Shown here piece by piece: positions 44,989-54,036 of a DNA stretch of 64,000 nucleotides. A model generated the notes under the pieces. The model saw only the letters and a program-made list of their open reading frames with translations, made no database searches and was not told the origin of the DNA. Origin of the DNA: Bosea sp. 124 (GTDB taxonomy: Bacteria; Pseudomonadota; Alphaproteobacteria; Rhizobiales; Beijerinckiaceae); contig NZ_PZZM01000001.1 of assembly GCF_003046175.1 (NCBI RefSeq), positions 1,435,001-1,499,000 on the forward strand, in the 5' to 3' direction. Each line of letters starts with the position of its first letter. Position 1 is the first letter of the stretch. The translations under genes were made by a program, and so were the position numbers.

Positions 44989-46713
44989 TCAGTGGCCCGT
45001 CTGCGGCGTGGGCAGGAGCATTTCGCGTTCCTGACGCGCTCTCGCCTCCTTGGTCTCCATCAGCCGACTCTCGCGCAAGGCATTGGCGCTTTCGAGAATC
45101 GGATAGCCGATCGAGGCGATATGGCCGTGGATGCGCTTGAGATCGCGGATGATGTCGAGATGGATCGCGCTGGTCTCGATCGATTCCGGCCGGCCGCTAC
45201 GCAGCCGCTGGAAATGGCTTTCGGTGGCGCGCCGCTCGGCATCACGCATCGTTGCCTTCTCGGCGAAGAGCTGGCGTGCCAGCGCTAGGTCCCGCGTCGC
45301 GAAAACGTTGAGCGCCAGGACGAGTCCCGACGAGACGCGCTGGTGGAACTCGCGGATCTCCGCCAGGCCCTCGGGCGAGAAGGCATAGCGCTTGCGGATC
45401 TTCTTCTCGGCGAGTTCGCGCAGGTTCTTGTCGATGATGTCGCCGATATGCTCGAGATTGGTGATCAGCGTGATGATCTCGAGCAGGCGGCGGCCTTCCT
45501 CGTCGCTCAGTTCGTTGCGCGAAACGCGGACGAGATAGAGCTTGATCGATTCATGGATCGTGTCGACGCCGTCATCCGCCTCGGCGATGACGCGCGAGAG
45601 CTTCAGCTCGTCTTTCTCCAGCAGCGTCATCGTGTCCCGCAGCATTCCCTCGACGCGATCTCCGAGATGCAGCGCCTCGCGCATGGCGCAGGCGAGCGCC
45701 TCGGTCGGGCTGTCGAGGATGTTGGGGTCGAGATAACGCGGCGTGACCTCAGTCCCGGCCGACTCCTTGCCGGGCATAAGCCGCGCGACGAGCGTCGAGA
45801 CGGGCGTGACGAAGGGCAGAAAGAGCAGCGCGCCGGCGAAGTTCAGCGCGACATGGAATTCGATCGCCAGGCGCGCATCGACGGAGGGCAGCGCGAGCAT
45901 CCAGCCCGACAGCGGGCCGACGAAGGGCAGCACCACAAGCGCGAGGACGACCCGCGTCACGAGATTGCCGACGGCGGCGCGGCGCTGGGCGGCGGGCGCG
46001 CCGATCTGGTCGAGCACTGGGATCAGGGCATTGCCGAGATTGGCGCCGATCACCAGCGTCAGCGCGGTCGCGGGCGGAAACAGCCCGGAGGCGGCGAAGG
46101 TCGCGATCAACAGAATGACCGCGATGCTGGAATGGGTCAGCCAGGTCGCGGCGATCGCGACGAGCGCCGCCAGCAAGGGTTCGCTCGCCAGCGCCCCAAG
46201 CAGGGTCCGGAAGGTCGGCGACTGGGCGAGCGGGGCGGCCGCAGCGTTGAGTTCGATCAGGGAGAGCAGGATCAGGCCGATGCCGACGAGGACGCGGCCG
46301 ATATTGCGGGCGCGGTCCATCGCCTCGTGGCCGAGATAGAGCGCGACGCCGAGCGCCATGCAGACGCCCCAGAGCCAGCCCAGATCCATCGAGATGACGA
46401 AAGCCGCCAGAGCCGTGCCGAAATTGGCGCCGAGCAGCACGGCCAGCGCCATCGCCGGCGCGATCAGGTTGCGACCGGCGAAGGAGGAGACCAGCAGCGT
46501 CGTCGCAGTCGAGCTCTGCAGCACCATCGTCACCGCGGCGCCGCTGCCGAACGCGGCAAAGCGGTTCTGGGTGAAGGTCTGCAGCGCCTGGCGCAGCGAG
46601 GAGCCGAAGGCGCGCATCGCCCCCGTCCGCACCAGCCTGACCGACCAGATCAGCAGCGCGACGCCGCCGGCCAGGTGAATCAGGATCGTGGTCGCGCTGT
46701 CGCTCGTCGTCAT
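44989..46713 (-). CDS. Na+/Pi cotransporter family protein with PhoU-like C-terminal domain
   Basis: This 574-residue protein has a membrane part (about 1-310) with two inverted Na/Pi repeats carrying the signature QSSTATT in the first and THSSIAV in the second. It is followed by a PhoU-like helical domain (about 340-545; LEHIGDIIDKNLREL and related heptads). The length matches bacterial NptA/YjbB proteins; YjbB exports phosphate when it is in excess. It lies 147 bp after the AfuC-type ATPase gene in the same direction. Export of phosphate released by the neighbouring inositol phosphatase is a plausible but unproven link. Confidence 0.9.
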   Translation of the reverse strand: MTTSDSATTILIHLAGGVALLIWSVRLVRTGAMRAFGSSLRQALQTFTQNRFAAFGSGAAVTMVLQSSTATTLLVSSFAGRNLIAPAMALAVLLGANFGTALAAFVISMDLGWLWGVCMALGVALYLGHEAMDRARNIGRVLVGIGLILLSLIELNAAAAPLAQSPTFRTLLGALASEPLLAALVAIAATWLTHSSIAVILLIATFAASGLFPPATALTLVIGANLGNALIPVLDQIGAPAAQRRAAVGNLVTRVVLALVVLPFVGPLSGWMLALPSVDARLAIEFHVALNFAGALLFLPFVTPVSTLVARLMPGKESAGTEVTPRYLDPNILDSPTEALACAMREALHLGDRVEGMLRDTMTLLEKDELKLSRVIAEADDGVDTIHESIKLYLVRVSRNELSDEEGRRLLEIITLITNLEHIGDIIDKNLRELAEKKIRKRYAFSPEGLAEIREFHQRVSSGLVLALNVFATRDLALARQLFAEKATMRDAERRATESHFQRLRSGRPESIETSAIHLDIIRDLKRIHGHIASIGYPILESANALRESRLMETKEARARQEREMLLPTPQTGH

Positions 46714-46797
46714 CGCCGCTGCATCTCTCTCCGTCTCACCAGGCCAAGCTAACGCCGAATCGTCGCTTTTTCATTAGCCAACTTATTACTCATGCGC

Positions 46798-46817
46798 GCA
46801 AAACATGCTGATTTTGC
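46798..46817. promoter_or_regulatory. Dyad upstream of the Na/Pi transporter gene
   Basis: GCAAAA-N8-TTTTGC lies 85-104 bp upstream of the transporter ATG in an AT-rich 147-bp gap. It suggests that this gene has its own promoter or operator. No Pho-box-like direct repeat is seen. Confidence 0.35.
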
Positions 46818-46860
46818 GGCAGGACGGTCGGTTTTTACGCAGATCCAGCACGTCGCCGGG

Positions 46861-47928
46861 TCAGGCCGGCGGAATCAGCGTCACACCCGAGCCGGCAAAG
46901 GTCAGCCGCACGGGCGTGCCCGGCTCAAGCATGGCGTGATGGCCGTACTGGACGACGAAAAGCTCGCCGACCGGGGTCTCGACCATGATATCGAGGTGAT
47001 TGCCGAGATAGGCGCATTTGGCGACCGTCCCCGGCAGCGAAGGCGAGCCGGTCTCGCCCGACAGCAGCAGGCTTTCCGGGCGGATCGCGACCTTGGCTGG
47101 GCCGGGGCCGAGCCCCCGCGCCGGCAGGGAGACGGTGGCGGGCCCGACCGCGACCTCGGCCCGGCCGTCGGCCACGGCCTTGACGGTGACGTCGATCAGG
47201 TTGGCGTCGCCGATGAAATCGGCGACGAAGGCATTGGCGGGCTCCTCATAGAGCGCGCGCGGGGCGCCTTGCTGGGCGATCTTAGCATTCGACATGACGA
47301 TGATCTTGTCGGAGACGGCGAGCGCCTCCTCCTGGTCATGGGTGACATAGGCGACGGTCAGGTTGAGGTTCTGCTGCAGTTCGCGGATTTCCTCGCGGAC
47401 CCGGCGGCGCAGCTTGGCGTCCAGATTGGAGAGCGGCTCGTCGAAGAGCAGGACCTGCGGCTCCAGCACGAGCGCACGCGCCACGGCGACGCGCTGTTGC
47501 TGGCCGCCGGAGAGCTCGGACGGGTAGCGGTTCTCGAAGCCCTTCAGGCCGACCAGCGCGAGCTTGTCCAGCGCCATCTCGCGGGACTTCTCCTTGCCCA
47601 GGCCCTTCACCGTCGGGCCATAGGCGGCATTCTCCAGCACGCTCATATGCGGGAACAGCGCATAGGACTGGAACACCATGCTGACGTCGCGATCGGCGGC
47701 CGAGAGCTTCGTCACGTCCTGTCCGCCGATCAGGATCTGTCCGTCGCTGGCGATCTCGAGGCCGGCGATCATGCGCAAGGTCGTCGTCTTGCCGCAGCCG
47801 GAGGGGCCGAGCAGCGTCACCAGCTTGCCCGCCTCGACGGTGAAGCTGACATTGTCGACCGCCGTGACGGCGCCGTAGCGCATGGAGACGTTACGGAATT
47901 CGACGGATGCGGGCCCGGCCTTCGTCAA
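46861..47928 (-). CDS. afuC: AfuC/FbpC-type ABC transporter ATP-binding protein
   Basis: This 355-residue ATPase has Walker A GPSGCGKTT, Q-loop VFQSYALFPH, signature LSGGQQQ, Walker B VLLFDEPLSNLD and switch VTHDQEEA, then a C-terminal TOBE domain. The start codon is TTG at 47928: it overlaps the permease stop (TTGA) and has a strong GGGAG at 7 nt, while no ATG lies close by. By family it could serve a ferric-ion or sugar-phosphate (Afu) importer. The neighbouring genes and the AfuA-like binding protein favour the latter. Confidence 0.88.
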   Translation of the reverse strand: MTKAGPASVEFRNVSMRYGAVTAVDNVSFTVEAGKLVTLLGPSGCGKTTTLRMIAGLEIASDGQILIGGQDVTKLSAADRDVSMVFQSYALFPHMSVLENAAYGPTVKGLGKEKSREMALDKLALVGLKGFENRYPSELSGGQQQRVAVARALVLEPQVLLFDEPLSNLDAKLRRRVREEIRELQQNLNLTVAYVTHDQEEALAVSDKIIVMSNAKIAQQGAPRALYEEPANAFVADFIGDANLIDVTVKAVADGRAEVAVGPATVSLPARGLGPGPAKVAIRPESLLLSGETGSPSLPGTVAKCAYLGNHLDIMVETPVGELFVVQYGHHAMLEPGTPVRLTFAGSGVTLIPPA

Positions 47929-50156
47929 CTTGCTGCTCCCTGGCTGATGGGGTCGGACACCGAACTGGAGAGCGCCACGGCTTTGCCCCGGCCGGCCTGG
48001 CGCCGGCCAAGCTTGCGCTCGCCGACACCGAGCTGGATCAGGCCGATGCCAAACGCCATGAAGACGATGAGGACGGAGGAATAGGCGATGGCGAGGCCGA
48101 ACTCGCCCGCCTCGACGCGCCCGACGATATAGGCCGTGGCGAGGTTGTATTCGGCCGAGACCAAGAAGATCACGGCGCTGACCGCCGTCATCGAGCGGAC
48201 GAAGGAGTAGACCAGCGCCGAAACCAGCGCCGGCCGCAGCAGCGGCAGCACCACCCGCCAGAGCGTCGTGAAGCTGCGCGCCCGCAGCGTGGTCGAGGCC
48301 TCGTCCAGGCTCTTGTCGATCTGCGACAGGCCGGCGATGCCCGAGCGCACGCCGACCGGCATGTTGCGGAAGACGAAGGCGATGATCAGGATCAGGCCCG
48401 TGCCGGTGATCTCGATCGGCGGGACGTTGAAGGCGAGGATATAGGCGACGCCAAGCACCGTGCCGGGAATGGCGAAGGAGAGCATCGTCGCGAATTCGAG
48501 CATGCCGCGCCCGGCGAATTTCTGCCGCGTCAGCAGATAGGCAGTAAGCAAGCCGATCACCGCCGTCAGCGGCGCAGAGATCGCCGCGACCTTGATCGTG
48601 GTGAAGAAGGAATTCCAGGCCGAGCCCTGGAAATAGATGCCATTGCTGAAATCGATCGCGAAGCCCGTCGCGTAGTGCTCCAGCGTCGGGGTGTGATTGC
48701 GGCCCATCGATTTGACGAAGCCGCCGACCAGAATGACGAGATAGATCACGAAGGTCAGCGCGACCCAGGGCACGATCGCCGCCGCAGCCAGCCAGGTGAT
48801 GCGGCGCGGCAGCGGCGTCGGCAGGCCGGAATCGCCCTTGCCGGTGACGGTCGTGTAGGATTTTCCGCCAAGCCAGCGCTGCTGCACCCAGAAGGCGCCG
48901 AGCGTGAAGGCGAGCAGGATGATGGCGAGCACCGCCGCCTGGCCCTGATTGTAGGCGGCGCCGACCACCGCGAAGAAGATCTTGGTCGAGAGCACCTCGA
49001 AATTGCCACCGAGCACCAGCGGATTGCCGAAATCGGCCATGCTCTCGACAAAGCCGAGCAGGAAGGCATTGGCGATGCCGGGCTTGAGCAGCGGCCAGGT
49101 CACGGTGCGGAAGGTCTGCCAGCGCTTAGCGCCGAGCGTCTGCGAGGCCTCCTCGAGGCTCGGGCTGATGCCCTGTACGACGCCGATCAGCACGAGGAAG
49201 GCGATCGGCGCGAAGGCCAGCACCTGCGCCAGCAGCACGCCGGGCAGGCCATAGAGCCAGCGCGAACGCGGCACGTCGAACCATTCGTAGAGGAAGGTCG
49301 AGATCACGCCGGCGCGGCCGAAAAGCAGGATCAGCGCCAGGCCGATGACGAAGGGCGGGGTGATGATCGGCAGCACCGTCAGCGCCCGCATGACGCGCTT
49401 GCCAGGCATGCCAGTGCGCAGGATCAGCAAGGCGCAGGCGAGGCCGAGCAGCGTCGTGATGACGCCGCAGAGCACGGCGAGGACCAGCGTGTTCCAGGCC
49501 ACGCCGCAATTGACGTTGGCGCTGAGGCAGCCCAGCCCCCAGATCGAGGAATCGAAGAAGCGGGCGACGAAGGCGGACGGTGCGAAGGCGCCGCTCTGGT
49601 CGACCAATGCGCTCTTCAGGATCGTCGAGACGGGATAGAAGATGAACAGCCCGATCAGCAGGATGACGATGCCGATCGAGGAGGTGGTGAACACATCGCC
49701 CCGGCAGATTCCGCGATAGGCGAGGCCGTGGCAGAGCAGGAGCAGCAGCGAAACCACGACGAGAAAGGCACCGCCGCCCATGCCGCGCTGGACCGCGCCG
49801 CCGCCGCCGAGCAACGCTGCGAGCCAGGGGATGCCTTGGCCCTCGAGCGCGATGGCGAAGCCCTGGGCGAAAAGCAGCGCGAGGCCGGCCGCCCCCGCCC
49901 AGATCAGCACCCGCGCCGTCTTCGCCGCATCGCGGCTGGCGACAAACGCCGTCGCCGCCAGCAATGCCGCGCCGATGGACAAAAGCCAGGGCGCCTGCCC
50001 GGACAGGCCCAGCGCCAGCGCGCTGCCGGCCTTGCCGAAGGGATAGCCGACGGCCCAGTCCAGGCGCGTCAGGCTCATGCCCTCGACGAAGTACCAGGGC
50101 AGCACGGCATAGCCGAGCCAGCCAAGCAGCAGCACGAGCTTCGTGGCGGCGCGCAT
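47925..50156 (-). CDS. afuB: AfuB/FbpB-type tandem ABC transporter permease
   Basis: This 743-residue protein contains two fused permease halves. Each carries an EAA loop: EEASQTLGAKRWQTFRTVTWP near residue 400 and DEASTTLRARSFTTLWRVVLP near 660. About 170 extra N-terminal residues form four or so additional helices, as I recall for AfuB-type proteins and unlike shorter FbpB. The ATG at 50156 has AGGGA at 9 nt. The stop overlaps the TTG of the ATPase gene. It forms the channel for the AfuA-like binding protein encoded 29 nt upstream. Confidence 0.88.
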   Translation of the reverse strand: MRAATKLVLLLGWLGYAVLPWYFVEGMSLTRLDWAVGYPFGKAGSALALGLSGQAPWLLSIGAALLAATAFVASRDAAKTARVLIWAGAAGLALLFAQGFAIALEGQGIPWLAALLGGGGAVQRGMGGGAFLVVVSLLLLLCHGLAYRGICRGDVFTTSSIGIVILLIGLFIFYPVSTILKSALVDQSGAFAPSAFVARFFDSSIWGLGCLSANVNCGVAWNTLVLAVLCGVITTLLGLACALLILRTGMPGKRVMRALTVLPIITPPFVIGLALILLFGRAGVISTFLYEWFDVPRSRWLYGLPGVLLAQVLAFAPIAFLVLIGVVQGISPSLEEASQTLGAKRWQTFRTVTWPLLKPGIANAFLLGFVESMADFGNPLVLGGNFEVLSTKIFFAVVGAAYNQGQAAVLAIILLAFTLGAFWVQQRWLGGKSYTTVTGKGDSGLPTPLPRRITWLAAAAIVPWVALTFVIYLVILVGGFVKSMGRNHTPTLEHYATGFAIDFSNGIYFQGSAWNSFFTTIKVAAISAPLTAVIGLLTAYLLTRQKFAGRGMLEFATMLSFAIPGTVLGVAYILAFNVPPIEITGTGLILIIAFVFRNMPVGVRSGIAGLSQIDKSLDEASTTLRARSFTTLWRVVLPLLRPALVSALVYSFVRSMTAVSAVIFLVSAEYNLATAYIVGRVEAGEFGLAIAYSSVLIVFMAFGIGLIQLGVGERKLGRRQAGRGKAVALSSSVSDPISQGAAS

Positions 50157-50185
50157 CGTTGCGTTTCCCTGGCCTGAGCTGCGGC

Positions 50186-51229
50186 TTACTTCGGCAGCGC
50201 CTTCACTTCCTTGTCCCATTTGGCGAGCAGGCGGGTGCGCTCGGCCGAGGAGCCGTATTTCACGAAGTCGTAGTTGATGAGCTTCATCTCGCTCATCTTG
50301 GGCGACTGCGGCGGCACGGAGGAGCTCTTGTTCGACGGCACCTGATAGGACTTGGCCGGGGCGGCGAGCGCCTGGGCGGCCGGGGTCAGGGCCCAATCGT
50401 AGAACTTCTTGGCGTTGTCGAGATTGCGCGCGCCCTTGACGATCGACATCGAGCCGATCTCGTAGCCCGTGCCCTCGCAGGGCGCGACCGGCTTGATCGG
50501 GTCGCCCTGCACGGCGAAGACGACCGCGTCATGGATGAAGACGATGCCGACCGCGGTTTCACCGAGGCTTGCGGCCTTGGCGGGCGCGGCGCCCGACTTG
50601 GTGTACTGGCTGACGTTCTTGTGCAGAGCCTTGAGATATTCGAAGCCCTTGTCCTCACCCATCAGCTGGATGACGGTGGCGAGCAGGTTGTAGGACGTGC
50701 CGGAAGAATTCGGGTCGGCGACCTGAACGTCGTCCTTGAGCTTGGCGTTGAGCAGGTCGGCCCAGCATTTCGGCTCGGGGATACCCTTCGACTTGATCTG
50801 CTCGGTATTGAAGCCGAAGCCGAGCGCGCCGGCATAGATGCCGATCGAGCGCTGCTTGGCGGCGTTCCACTGGTTCAGCGCCCAGTCATGCAGGTCCTTG
50901 TTGACGGGCGAGGTGTACTCTTGGGTGAGCCCCTCCTCTGCCGCCTGGAGATGCGGATCGCCGGTGCCACCCCACCAGATGTCGCCGCGCGGGTTGGAGG
51001 ACTCGGCCTTGAGCTGGGCATAGATTTCGCCAGCGGATTTCCGCGTCATCGCGACCTTGATGCCGGTCTCCTTCTCGAAGGCCCCGGACATCGCCCGGCA
51101 CCACTCCTCCTGGACGCCGCAATACATCACCAGCGAACCCTGGGCGCTGGCGGGGGCCGTGGAGAAGGCGGTGGCGGCGGCAGCCGCTACGGCGAAGAGG
51201 CTCGCCTTGAGCCTGGAACTGGTGTGCAT
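50186..51229 (-). CDS. afuA: AfuA-like periplasmic binding protein, probably for a phosphorylated sugar or cyclitol
   Basis: This 347-residue exported protein has a signal peptide cleaved at ASAQ-G (residue 30-31). Although formally of the ferric-binding family, it shows the segments GGTGDPHLQAAEEGLT, FIHDA (H233-D234) and EGTGYE (E257). The spacing of His-Asp to Glu (24 residues) matches the H205/D206/E229 ligand set I recall for Actinobacillus AfuA, which binds hexose phosphates and not iron. The ATG at 51229 has GGGAGG at 6 nt. It is encoded just after the inositol-phosphatase gene, which fits a phosphorylated ligand. Confidence 0.87.
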   Translation of the reverse strand: MHTSSRLKASLFAVAAAAATAFSTAPASAQGSLVMYCGVQEEWCRAMSGAFEKETGIKVAMTRKSAGEIYAQLKAESSNPRGDIWWGGTGDPHLQAAEEGLTQEYTSPVNKDLHDWALNQWNAAKQRSIGIYAGALGFGFNTEQIKSKGIPEPKCWADLLNAKLKDDVQVADPNSSGTSYNLLATVIQLMGEDKGFEYLKALHKNVSQYTKSGAAPAKAASLGETAVGIVFIHDAVVFAVQGDPIKPVAPCEGTGYEIGSMSIVKGARNLDNAKKFYDWALTPAAQALAAPAKSYQVPSNKSSSVPPQSPKMSEMKLINYDFVKYGSSAERTRLLAKWDKEVKALPK

Positions 51230-51245
51230 CGTAACCTCCCTGATG

Positions 51246-51259
51246 AGAACGTTCGTTCT
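51246..51259. promoter_or_regulatory. 14-bp palindrome upstream of afuA
   Basis: AGAACG-TT-CGTTCT is a perfect palindrome placed 17-30 nt before the afuA ATG, in the 71-bp gap after the phosphatase gene. It may be an operator for an internal promoter or a transcript hairpin. Confidence 0.4.
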
Positions 51260-51300
51260 TCTGTGATTGCTATGAAACTGAGACGACTTTCGCCGAAAGA

Positions 51301-52116
51301 TCAACGCATATCGCGCTGGCTAACGATGCCGGTGATCGTCGCGAGATCCTTCGCCAGCCCCGGCGTGCAGCACAGCACGGGATTGCCTTTCGCAATGCCT
51401 TCGCCGGCAAAGAAATCATTGACCGCCGCACCCGCTTCCCGGGCGATGACGAGGCCCGCCGCAACGTCCCAGGCGTTGATATGGAGCTCGGCATAGGCTT
51501 CGCTGCGGCCGATGGCGACGTGGCAGATGCCGAGCGCCCCGGAGCCCGAGCGCTTCATCGAGGCGCCGGCGGTGTAGCCGCGCTCGATCACCGCGAGATA
51601 ATTGGCCGCCGGGACCCGGGTCGACCAGCCCAGCTCGACATAGGCACGGGTGATGTCGGTCGCGCCCGAGACCTTGATCGGCCGGCCGTTCATGGTCGCG
51701 CCCTGCCCGCGCCGCGCGCAGTAGACTTCTTCCATAGCCGGCGCGGCGATGATGCCGATCTCGGGCACTCGGTTCACGAGGAAGCCGATCGAGATGCACC
51801 AGTTGCGGTCACCGCGCGCGAAATTCGAGGTGCCGTCGATAGGGTCGATGATCCACACCGCGTCCGAGGCCTCTCCCCCGCCCTCCTCGCCGATGATCGC
51901 GTCGGAGGGAAACAGCACGGCGAGGCGCTGGCGCAGGAAATCCTCGACCGCGCCGTCGGCAACGGTCAGCCAGTCCTGCGCACCCTTCATGGTGATGCCG
52001 AGGCTGTCGCTCCGGTTGAAATAGTCGAGCGCCATGCGGCTGGCCTCGCTGACCAGGCCGAGCACCGCGTAATGGCGCAGTTCGAGTTCCGCGGATGTCA
52101 TCGCTGCCTGCGTCAT
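51301..52116 (-). CDS. Inositol monophosphatase family protein (SuhB-like)
   Basis: This 271-residue Mg-dependent phosphatase has a complete IMPase core: GEEGGG (first metal Glu), DPIDGTSNF (metal Asps and Thr), and INAWDVAAG (third-metal Asp). The ATG at 52116 has GGAGG at 7 nt and lies 2 nt after the iolG stop. It would dephosphorylate inositol phosphate or a similar sugar phosphate in the cytosol. Family members also accept fructose-1,6-bisphosphate, PAP or histidinol phosphate, so specificity rests on the iolG and afuABC neighbours. Confidence 0.9.
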   Translation of the reverse strand: MTQAAMTSAELELRHYAVLGLVSEASRMALDYFNRSDSLGITMKGAQDWLTVADGAVEDFLRQRLAVLFPSDAIIGEEGGGEASDAVWIIDPIDGTSNFARGDRNWCISIGFLVNRVPEIGIIAAPAMEEVYCARRGQGATMNGRPIKVSGATDITRAYVELGWSTRVPAANYLAVIERGYTAGASMKRSGSGALGICHVAIGRSEAYAELHINAWDVAAGLVIAREAGAAVNDFFAGEGIAKGNPVLCCTPGLAKDLATITGIVSQRDMR

Positions 52117-52118
52117 GC

Positions 52119-53138
52119 TCAAGCCTCCGTCAGCGAAACGGCGACCGGCTTGCCGGTCCTGGCCGATTCCGTCGCGGCGTCCGCGAGGATTTGCGCCCTG
52201 AGCCCGTCAAGGCCCGACGGTGCCGGCGCCTTGCCGCCCTTGCAGGCGGTGAAGAAGGCGTCGAGTTCGGCACGATAGGCAGCGGCGTAGCGTTCGAGGA
52301 AGAAGTTCTGCACGGGATCGGCCCGGAAGCCCTGCCCTGTCGCACTCTCGACCGTGGTCTCGTGGATATTGCCGGCGCGCAGCATGCCCCTGGAGCCGTG
52401 AACCTCGATGCGCTGGTCGTAGCCATAGGTGGCGCGGCGGGAATTGGAGATCTGCGCGATCTTGCCCGAGGCCGTCTTCATCAACACGGCGGCGGTGTCG
52501 ACGTCGCCGGCCTGCCCGATCGCGGGATCGACCAGGGCCGAGCCGAGCGCGAAGACCTCGACCGGCTCCTCGGCGAGGAGGAAGCGGGCCATGTCGAAGT
52601 CGTGGATCATCATGTCGCGGAAGAGCCCGCCGGAGCGTTTCACATAGTCGACCGGCGGCGGCGACGGATCGCGCGAGATCACGCTGACGATCTCGATGGC
52701 CCCGGCCTCACCGGCGCGCAGCCGGCTTTCGAGCGCCGCGAAATTCGGATCGAAGCGGCGATTGAAGCCGATCATCAGCGGCTTACCGGACTTTTCCACC
52801 GTCTCAAGGCAGCGGCGAATGCGGGCCGCGTCGAGATCGACCGGCTTTTCGCAGAAGACGGCCTTGCCGGCCGAAACCGCGGCCTCGATCAGATCGGCAT
52901 GGGTGTCTGTCGGCGTGCAGATCAGCACGGCATCGATGCTGGTATCCGACAGGATGGCCTCGGGGCTCGTCGCCTTCGCGCCGCTGGCCGCAGCGAGCGA
53001 GGCGGCGGCGTCCTGCATCGCATCGGCGACCGCGACGAGTTGCGCATCGGCGCGCGCCACGACGTTCAGCCCATGAATGCGGCCGATCCGCCCCGCCCCC
53101 AGCAATCCCACCCGCATTCTCGTCTGTCCCGTCGTCAT
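52119..53138 (-). CDS. iolG: Inositol 2-dehydrogenase, Gfo/Idh/MocA family (IolG-like)
   Basis: This 339-residue NAD-dependent oxidoreductase has Rossmann GLLGAGRIGRIH, the catalytic-lysine segment CEKPVDL, FNRRFDPNF, and the SGGLFRDMMIHDFDMARFLL region with the catalytic Asp-x3-His. From memory these match alphaproteobacterial IolG proteins, including RRATYGYDQRIEVHGS. It oxidises myo-inositol to 2-keto-myo-inositol. The ATG at 53138 has GAGGA at about 11 nt; an ATG 21 nt downstream is possible. The rest of the iol pathway is not in this window. Confidence 0.88.
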   Translation of the reverse strand: MTTGQTRMRVGLLGAGRIGRIHGLNVVARADAQLVAVADAMQDAAASLAAASGAKATSPEAILSDTSIDAVLICTPTDTHADLIEAAVSAGKAVFCEKPVDLDAARIRRCLETVEKSGKPLMIGFNRRFDPNFAALESRLRAGEAGAIEIVSVISRDPSPPPVDYVKRSGGLFRDMMIHDFDMARFLLAEEPVEVFALGSALVDPAIGQAGDVDTAAVLMKTASGKIAQISNSRRATYGYDQRIEVHGSRGMLRAGNIHETTVESATGQGFRADPVQNFFLERYAAAYRAELDAFFTACKGGKAPAPSGLDGLRAQILADAATESARTGKPVAVSLTEA

Positions 53139-53181
53139 CTCGTGGATCGTCCTCTGGGCCGCAGTCTCGCAGGCCGTCGTG

Positions 53182-53982
53182 TCAGTCGTGCGCGCCCAGA
53201 ATCGTCTGGTCGAAATCGATGTTGGAGCCGGTCATAAGCCCGGATTCGGCCGACGCCAGATAGGCGACGGCGCGCGCGACCTCGCGCGGATCGAGCAGGC
53301 GCCCGAAGGGCTGCGAGGCGGCAGCCGCGTCGAGCCAGCCATCCTGGGCGCCATGGCGCTTGCGCATGATCGCATCCTCGCCCGGCGTCGACATCCAGCC
53401 GATGTTGAGGCCGTTGACGCGAATCCTGTGCGCCAGCAGGCCATAGGCGGCATTGCGGGTCAGCGTCGCCAGCGCTCCCTTGGAGACACTGTAGGCCGAA
53501 AGGAAGGGCTGCCCGCCATGGGCCGACATCGACTGGATATTGACGATGGCGCCGGCTATCCCCTTGCGGCGCATCAGCTCGGCCGCATCCTGGATGAGGA
53601 AGAAGGGCGCGCGCAGATTGACCGCCATGATGCGCTCGTAGAGCTCCGGCGTGGTGTCGAAGACGGTGCCACGATCGGTGTCGCCAGCCGCATTGACGAG
53701 GATATCAAGGCGGCCGAAGGCGCGCTCGGCCGCAGGCACCACCGTCCTGACGGCGGTAAGATCGGACAGATCGACGGCGTGGAAGCGGGCATCGCAGCCC
53801 TCGCCCTTCAGACTCGCGGCAACTGCCTCGCCGCGCTCGCGGCTGCGCCCGGTCAGCAGCAAGCCGGCGACGCCGCGCGCCGCAAGCTCGCGCGCCACGG
53901 CCTCTCCGAGCCCCTGGCCCGCGCCGGTGACGATGGCGATCTGGCCGGCAAGAGCCCGGCTGGCGGATGTAGGTTCAGACAC
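53182..53982 (-). CDS. Short-chain dehydrogenase/reductase
   Basis: This 266-residue classical SDR has the cofactor motif TGAGQGLG (residues about 19-26), NAAG (about 96-99), and the catalytic Ser with Y-x3-K in SAYSVSKGA. The start is GTG at 53982 with GGGAG at 11 nt; no better ATG lies nearby. It is first gene of the leftward inositol-type operon and lies 43 bp before iolG. It may oxidise or reduce a second cyclitol or keto-inositol; specificity is not readable. Confidence 0.88.
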   Translation of the reverse strand: MSEPTSASRALAGQIAIVTGAGQGLGEAVARELAARGVAGLLLTGRSRERGEAVAASLKGEGCDARFHAVDLSDLTAVRTVVPAAERAFGRLDILVNAAGDTDRGTVFDTTPELYERIMAVNLRAPFFLIQDAAELMRRKGIAGAIVNIQSMSAHGGQPFLSAYSVSKGALATLTRNAAYGLLAHRIRVNGLNIGWMSTPGEDAIMRKRHGAQDGWLDAAAASQPFGRLLDPREVARAVAYLASAESGLMTGSNIDFDQTILGAHD

Positions 53983-54036
53983 CTGACGCGCTTCTCCCAG
54001 AGCGTAAACGGCATGTTTCTTTGATTTTTATTCTTT

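Noticed and set aside
47907..50177. A 756-codon open frame on the plus strand opposite the AfuB-type permease
   Set aside because: The low-complexity, highly charged translation has no recognisable domain. The opposite strand has clear permease motifs, a ribosome site and gene overlaps.
46861..51229. Ferric-iron (FbpABC) importer interpretation
   Set aside because: The binding protein carries AfuA-type His-Asp and Glu positions and the operon encodes an inositol phosphatase and inositol dehydrogenase. No Fur-type site or iron gene was noticed. It remains the main alternative to the sugar-phosphate reading.
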